Shown one piece after another: positions 59,501 through 64,000 of a DNA stretch of 64,000 bases. The translations under genes were made by a program, and so were the position numbers. The notes beneath the pieces are model-generated. The model did no database searches. It was not told the DNA's origin and saw nothing but the letters and a program-made list of their open reading frames with translations. How positions within the stretch are numbered: the stretch's first letter is position 1; every line of letters begins with the position of its first letter. This DNA comes from Bullera alba (Eukaryota; Basidiomycota; Tremellomycetes; Tremellales; Bulleraceae). Location of the stretch: assembly GCA_001600095.1 (NCBI GenBank), contig BCIX01000005.1, forward strand, positions 1,494,523 through 1,558,522. The letters are read 5' to 3'.

Positions 59501-60786
59501 GGTTGTGCCGTCTCATCCTGCGGTACTGCCCAGCCATCAGCCTTGACTCCCACAGGCTGCCTAGTGGTGCAACACGTACTTGTCTGCCGGAAGGGATTGG
59601 ATTCGCCTAGCAGCTCGAGCGCCTCGTGATACTTCTCCTGCTGTACCTAGCACTGTGTCAACCTGGTTTGAGCCCCGCACACCCCTGGGCCCACTTACTA
59701 GACACTGTGCCGCTAGGTACCGACATGCCAGAGACTCATCCACCAATCTCCCCCTCTTGACGCCATTTTCGACGACGGAAGTCGTCCCTCCAAGTGCTCC
59801 ATCATGGTGAATATCGTCTACGTCGCCAATATCGTCCTCGCCATCTATATTGTGGTCCATTTTGCCTTTTCCCTTGCCGTCAAATTGGGTACCGGAGCCA
59901 TTGGCCCGTTTCGACAGGCGTGGCGGTATTACGAGCGGTTCGAACAGTAGTTTCTCCGCACGGAGGTAGTGTCCCGTGAGGAAGTGTGTTTGTGCCAGCC
60001 AGAAAGCGTCGTTTGTATCGGCTGTTCACAAGCCGGATCGTCAGTCCAAGAGCAATGGCCAAGGAGGGACGAGGACTGACCTGTCCAGCTGAGGATTTTG
60101 TCTCCCCAAAACGCCGCCGTCTCGTAGAGATGCTGCATTATCGCATCGTGCCTCCAGAGCCTCATGCTATCAACCATTCCCCAGCTTCTTTCCCCTTCAC
60201 CTTCGCCATCGTCCAGCTCGTCCTCAATCGGGTGGGAGGGTGGTCTTTCCAATAACAAAGAATCGTCCTCTCTCTGTGAACGTTTCCTCGGCGAGACCCT
60301 CGTCACCGAGCTCGAAGCTTCCATCCTCTCATCCGAGCCATTACTTGCCTCTTTGCTCTGCTTGGATGCCAGCCGGGATTTACTCCTCCCATCATTTGGC
60401 TTGGCAGTATGGCCACTTCTCTCCGTCCGATGACTGCTTGGACTGTCCAGTGCGATACTTGATATCTTTCCATCCGCCTCGGAGGGCTTGGAGGGACGGT
60501 ATCGGGGGGACACTTGGGCTAATGACCCATGACCCTCTTTCACCATTCGGGTCCTGACCTGCGGTCTGACTCCGAAGAAACTGCTCTCGGCATCGTGAAC
60601 GCCAGCGTCGAAAGACAGGTCGACGGAGATGTCATTGATGGCAGAGGGCGGCGTGTCGGGGTGAAAGGAGAACGAGTTGGAGAGCGATGATCGGGGTGGT
60701 AATGCCCCCGGCCGACGTCTCGGGTGATGAGGTGCGGAAGTCGATGGGGTGAATGATGGCGAGGTGCGGTTTGGTGGAGTGAACAT
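56569..60786 (-). CDS. CUT9: APC/C subunit Cut9/Cdc16/APC6
   Basis: About 13 exons on the minus strand encode a TPR protein of nearly 900 residues. A long disordered N-terminus ([18 protein letters not shown]..., basic-Ser-rich) precedes [20 protein letters not shown], typical of Cut9/Cdc16, and [20 protein letters not shown]. Further TPR helices include [18 protein letters not shown] and [38 protein letters not shown] and [22 protein letters not shown] repeats up to [17 protein letters not shown]. The C-terminus is acidic and Gly-rich ([20 protein letters not shown]). APC6 is a scaffold TPR dimer of the anaphase-promoting complex, the E3 ligase for securin and cyclin B. The start at 60786 is the first ATG of the exon; the stop is TAA at 56571-56569. 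Confidence 0.92.
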
Positions 60787-61313
60787 GGCGACCGGTCCTC
60801 CGTTTAGATGTGCCTTCTACTATAGTGAGCTGCCCTGACGACAACAGTACCCCTTCTGGTATCGATGAACTACCTCAATCATACATGAGCCAACTTCAAT
60901 GCTGAGCGTTGACTTTTGGTCACGATACCAACGCGTCAACAGCACTATTGTTACGTAAACATGCCACGCGAGCACACTCAGGGTTTCAGTTCCAGGCCCA
61001 GGGTCGATCATGCTGTTCCTGAGAACGCTGCTTAATTTGATTCCGCTAGTCCCAATTACAACCCTGAATGTGGGCGAGAAGTGGGGGTGACAAACAAGGT
61101 TCCCGTTGATGCCAATCACCACATGCAACAGCTTGACTAGCTCCCTATACATTACTGTTCATCGTACATCACCAGCCTCGACATCCCCGATATCGGCAGC
61201 TCGTCGACCTCAACAAGGGCATAGACGTGCTCGGAAGGTAGACAGCAGGATCAGAAGCAAGAGTTCATCACCGAAAAACCGTCCATCTATCCCACATCAC
61301 GCTAGGAACGAGG
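60787..61313. promoter_or_regulatory. Divergent promoter region APC6 / TUP1
   Basis: The 527 bp separate the two divergent start codons. No open frame is convincing and no TATA box is clear. Confidence 0.4.
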
Positions 61314-63902
61314 ATGCAGCCGCCAGGAATCTACAACGTGAGTCAAGAACCCGAGGTCTTGTGTGATGGGTGCACCTATAAGAGGTGCGATGAGCTGCTC
61401 TCGACCTACTGGCAGGAGTAGGAGGAGTCTCAAATTGAAGCGCTGGAGTATCGCAACCCACCCGGTCGTATCAATAACATTGTTATTGTCAAAACACCGG
61501 TCAGCGCAGTTGAACCTATACTGATCAATGCTCTTCCATCATTGCCTGTGTTCTCCCTCGACTTGCCTTCCACATGGATTGTATTGGACTGTCCCCTCAC
61601 GGATCACGTACCGCATCGACATCACCTGAACTCACCGTCATCACCTCGTGCCTGAATTGCACCACCTCGGCCGGCATGTAACCACCCACGCCCAAACACC
61701 TGATCATCCAACTGCTACCACTCTGTAAAACAGCATCACCGCCTCGCACCGACGTCAGCGGCGACCAACCCGTCCGTTCTGGCGTCCTCCACGGCCGGGG
61801 GAAGCGGTCCGGCGGGTATCGTCAACCCGCGTCTCAACGAGTTTTTCGATCTGATCAGAGGAGAGTTTGACGCCGCGAGTCAGGATGGCGGAGTGTGGAA
61901 GCAGCAGCGAGACGACTACGAGCAGAAGAGTGAGCTAACCAGGAGGTATCTCGAGGAGTTATAGCTCACCTTCTTTCAGTACAATCACAGATCAACGAGC
62001 TCGGTTTGATAAGACAAAGCCTGTACGAGCTGGAGCAGACCCACGCCCGTACGAGAGAAAGGTGAGATACTCTTTGCCAAGAGGTTCTGCACGTCGCTGA
62101 CCCTGCTAGCTATGAGAGTGAGATCCAGCGCCTGAGAAGGGAACTGGAGGCAAGAGGTGGTGCTTCGGCAGCCATAGTGGGCCCTGCTTCGCCGAGAGGA
62201 CCTCCCCTCGAGGTCGACAGGCCGGCCTACCCCCGACCCGATATTCCAGGCAGTCTACCAGGTGGCCCTCCACCCCTCAACGGCGACGGCAGGTGTGAGT
62301 ACCGATGCGCTTTGCAAGACCTCTTCTGAATTTTTATAGCGCGATCACCTTATCCCCCACCCATCCGACCCGGCACAGCGGACCGGGAACGAAGAGATCC
62401 ACGACCGGCCCCACCCTCACCGCCGACCCTCCTCTCCGACTTGGATCCCGAAAACGTTTCTAGGGAGCTGAAGAAGGAGGGAAGCGATTGGTTTGCAGTG
62501 TGGTCGAGTCAGAGCAAAAAGCAGCTCGATGTCTCGCTCGTCCACACCCTGACGCACGAGACGTGAGCATTCAGATCCCGGAAGATGGTGGTAGCAGCGC
62601 TGACCGGATTCTAGGGTCGTTTGCTGTGTCAAGTTCTCCCAGGACGGTAAATACCTGGCAACGGGCTGCAACAGGACTGCTCAGATCTACGATGTCAAGG
62701 ATGGAAGGAAGGTCTGGTAAGTAAGATTACATCAGGTTAGCAACAAAGTACTAATTCACGCCCGTAGTGTGCTGCTGGACGAGTCGACGAATCGAACGGG
62801 AGATTTGTACATTCGAAGCATATGCTTCAGCCCCGATGGCAAGTTCTTGGCCACCGGTGCAGAGGACAGGCAGATCAGGGTAAGCGATACCATACTCGCA
62901 ACAAGCAGAAGCTGACCATTTTTTTTTGTTTTAGATATGGGACATCAAGGCGAAGCGAATCAAGCACCTGCTCCAAGGACACATGCAGGAGATTTACTCG
63001 CTGGACTTTTCCCGAGACGGCCGATTCTTGGTCTCTGGTTCTGGAGACAAGTCTGCCCGGATCTGGGATATCGAAAAGGGTCAATGCGTGTTCGACCTGC
63101 GCATCGACGATTTCATCCACAACGAGCATGGCCCTATCGATGCTGGTATCACCTCTGTCGCTCGTGAGAAAGGCCTCCCGTGCTGAAGATGCGAAGGCAC
63201 AGCTGACCCACTTGTGTAGTTTCGCCCGATGGCAAGCTCGTCGCTGCGGGATCGTTGGATACAATGGTCAGAGTGTGGAATGTCTCCACTGGTCAACAGG
63301 TCGAAAGGCTCAAGGGGCACAAGGACTCGGTGTACAGGTGGGTCCATACCTAGTGCAGGAGCACAACCGCGTCGTGGTGTCCAGGAGCAAGGCTGATTGG
63401 TGGATGTGCAGCGTGGCATTCTCGCCGGATGGAAACTCGTTGGTGTCAGGATCTCTGGACAGGACATTACGAGTCTGGGATCTATCGGCCACCAAGCGTG
63501 CTGTCGAGGGATTGTCGGCCACCTCGAAAGAGGGGGCTGATAAGGGCCTGGGCACGTGTCAATCCACGCTGAACGGGCACAAGGTGGGTAATACCAGTCC
63601 ACTCAAACATCTCCTTTGCACACAACACACTTCGCCGGGCGAGAAGGACGCTGACGCTGACGCCCAACTCCCAGGACTACGTCCTCTCCGTGGCCATCTC
63701 CCCCGATGGGCAGTGGGTCGTTTCCGGGTCCAAAGACCGCTCTATCCAGTTCTGGTCGATACAAACTGGACAAGCGCAGTTCATGCTCCAGGGACACAAG
63801 AACAGTGTGATCAGTATCGACCTCGCGAGGCAGGGTCCCCATTTGGCCAGTGGTAGTGGAGACTGCATGGCCAGGATCTGGAAGTACGAGCCGACGCAGT
63901 AG
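61314..63902 (+). CDS. TUP1: Transcriptional corepressor Tup1
   Basis: About eleven exons encode roughly 600 residues. The first exon (61314-61337, MQPPGIYN) is separated by a 396-bp intron (61338-61733) from [14 protein letters not shown]. The N-terminal tetramerisation helix follows ([20 protein letters not shown], then [20 protein letters not shown]). A Pro-rich linker and the DWFAVWSSQ segment lead to seven WD40 repeats: [133 protein letters not shown]. Tup1 with Ssn6 represses many gene sets by chromatin and mediator contacts. The first stop is TAG at 63900-63902, yet the frame behind it stays strongly coding-like for 26 more codons. Confidence 0.95.
61338..61733 (+). other. Long first intron of TUP1
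   Basis: It has donor GTGAGT after MQPPGIYN and acceptor GTAAAACAG; splicing keeps the frame (YN joined to HHRL). At 396 bp it is the longest intron in the window, several times the usual length, and may hold regulatory sequence. Confidence 0.7.
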
Positions 63903-63983
63903 GCCGAGTCGGAGGCGAAGCCGAAGCAGGAGGCTGGGGCCCAGCCGAAGGCCGAGGCCGAGGTCGAGGCGGAGGAGGTGTAG
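63903..63983 (+). other. In-frame extension behind the TUP1 stop
   Basis: Directly after TAG 63900-63902 the same frame runs 26 codons (AESEAKPKQEAGAQPKAEAE and six more) to TAG at 63981-63983. The composition is Ala/Glu/Lys/Pro, strongly coding-like. It is either a recently lost C-terminus, a readthrough extension, or GC-rich 3' UTR that resembles protein. Confidence 0.4.
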
Positions 63984-64000
63984 AGGTGAAACAGGAGGTG

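Overview
The window is nuclear DNA of a fungus, most likely a basidiomycete yeast of the Tremellomycetes type (Cryptococcus/Kwoniella relatives). Evidence: almost every gene is broken by many short introns (about 50-100 nt, donor mostly GTGAGT, a CTNAC/CTGAY branch site close to the AG). Families and domain layouts are fungal (DASH subunit Dad1, Tup1, GPI-type copper radical oxidase, the basidiomycete tail-anchored beta-rich family), and there is no prokaryotic operon structure. Genus and species cannot be told from the sequence alone.

Layout, left to right. 1-1094 (-): N-terminal part of a large disordered protein that runs off the left edge. 3223-4894 (+): Gfo/Idh/MocA dihydrodiol dehydrogenase. 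5209-5760 (-): DAD1. 6217-8091 (+): F-box protein. 8129-9356 (-): ELP5. 9708-11034 (+): nucleoside hydrolase. 11397-12506 (+): PYM. 13021-13987 (+): tail-anchored beta-rich protein. 14139-15809 (-): WASP. 16371-17694 (+): F-box-like protein. 18008-19989 (-): RPC82. 20351-22106 (-): ALG1. 22296-26111 (+): kinesin-6. 27194-27842 (+): small coiled-coil protein. 28301-29833 (-): multi-pass membrane protein. 30147-31668 (-): RPB3. 31931-34830 (-): leukotriene-A4-hydrolase-type aminopeptidase. 35313-36516 (+): D-2-hydroxyacid dehydrogenase. 36750-37810 (-): cytochrome b561. 39077-41956 (+): SR protein kinase. 42697-45998 (+): membrane-anchored tandem amidohydrolase. 46348-48315 (-): DBR1. 48658-52714 (+): CLASP/TOG protein. 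53187-55283 (-): copper radical oxidase. 56569-60786 (-): APC/C subunit Cut9/APC6. 61314-63902 (+): TUP1.

The genes are not an operon or a biosynthetic cluster; each has its own promoter. Chromosome segregation and cytoskeleton are well represented (DAD1, WASP, kinesin-6, CLASP, APC6), as are transcription and RNA metabolism (ELP5, PYM, RPC82, RPB3, SRPK, DBR1, TUP1). This is most simply read as ordinary housekeeping gene content.

Exon models were assembled by hand from splice signals. For several genes (dihydrodiol dehydrogenase 383 aa, DAD1 104 aa, ELP5 356 aa, nucleoside hydrolase 399 aa, PYM 353 aa, tail-anchored protein 246 aa, hydroxyacid dehydrogenase 364 aa, SRPK 750 aa, amidohydrolase 974 aa, CLASP 1293 aa) all exons join in one frame with no leftover bases. 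No previously undescribed system was found with confidence. The best leads are a coding-looking 26-codon extension behind the TUP1 stop, a surplus of 10-bp-period tandem duplications in the intergenic regions, a TTAGGC cluster plus hairpin and tiny ORF at 26.3-26.9 kb, two genes whose frame breaks look like one-base indels, and two membrane or coiled-coil proteins that were not recognised.
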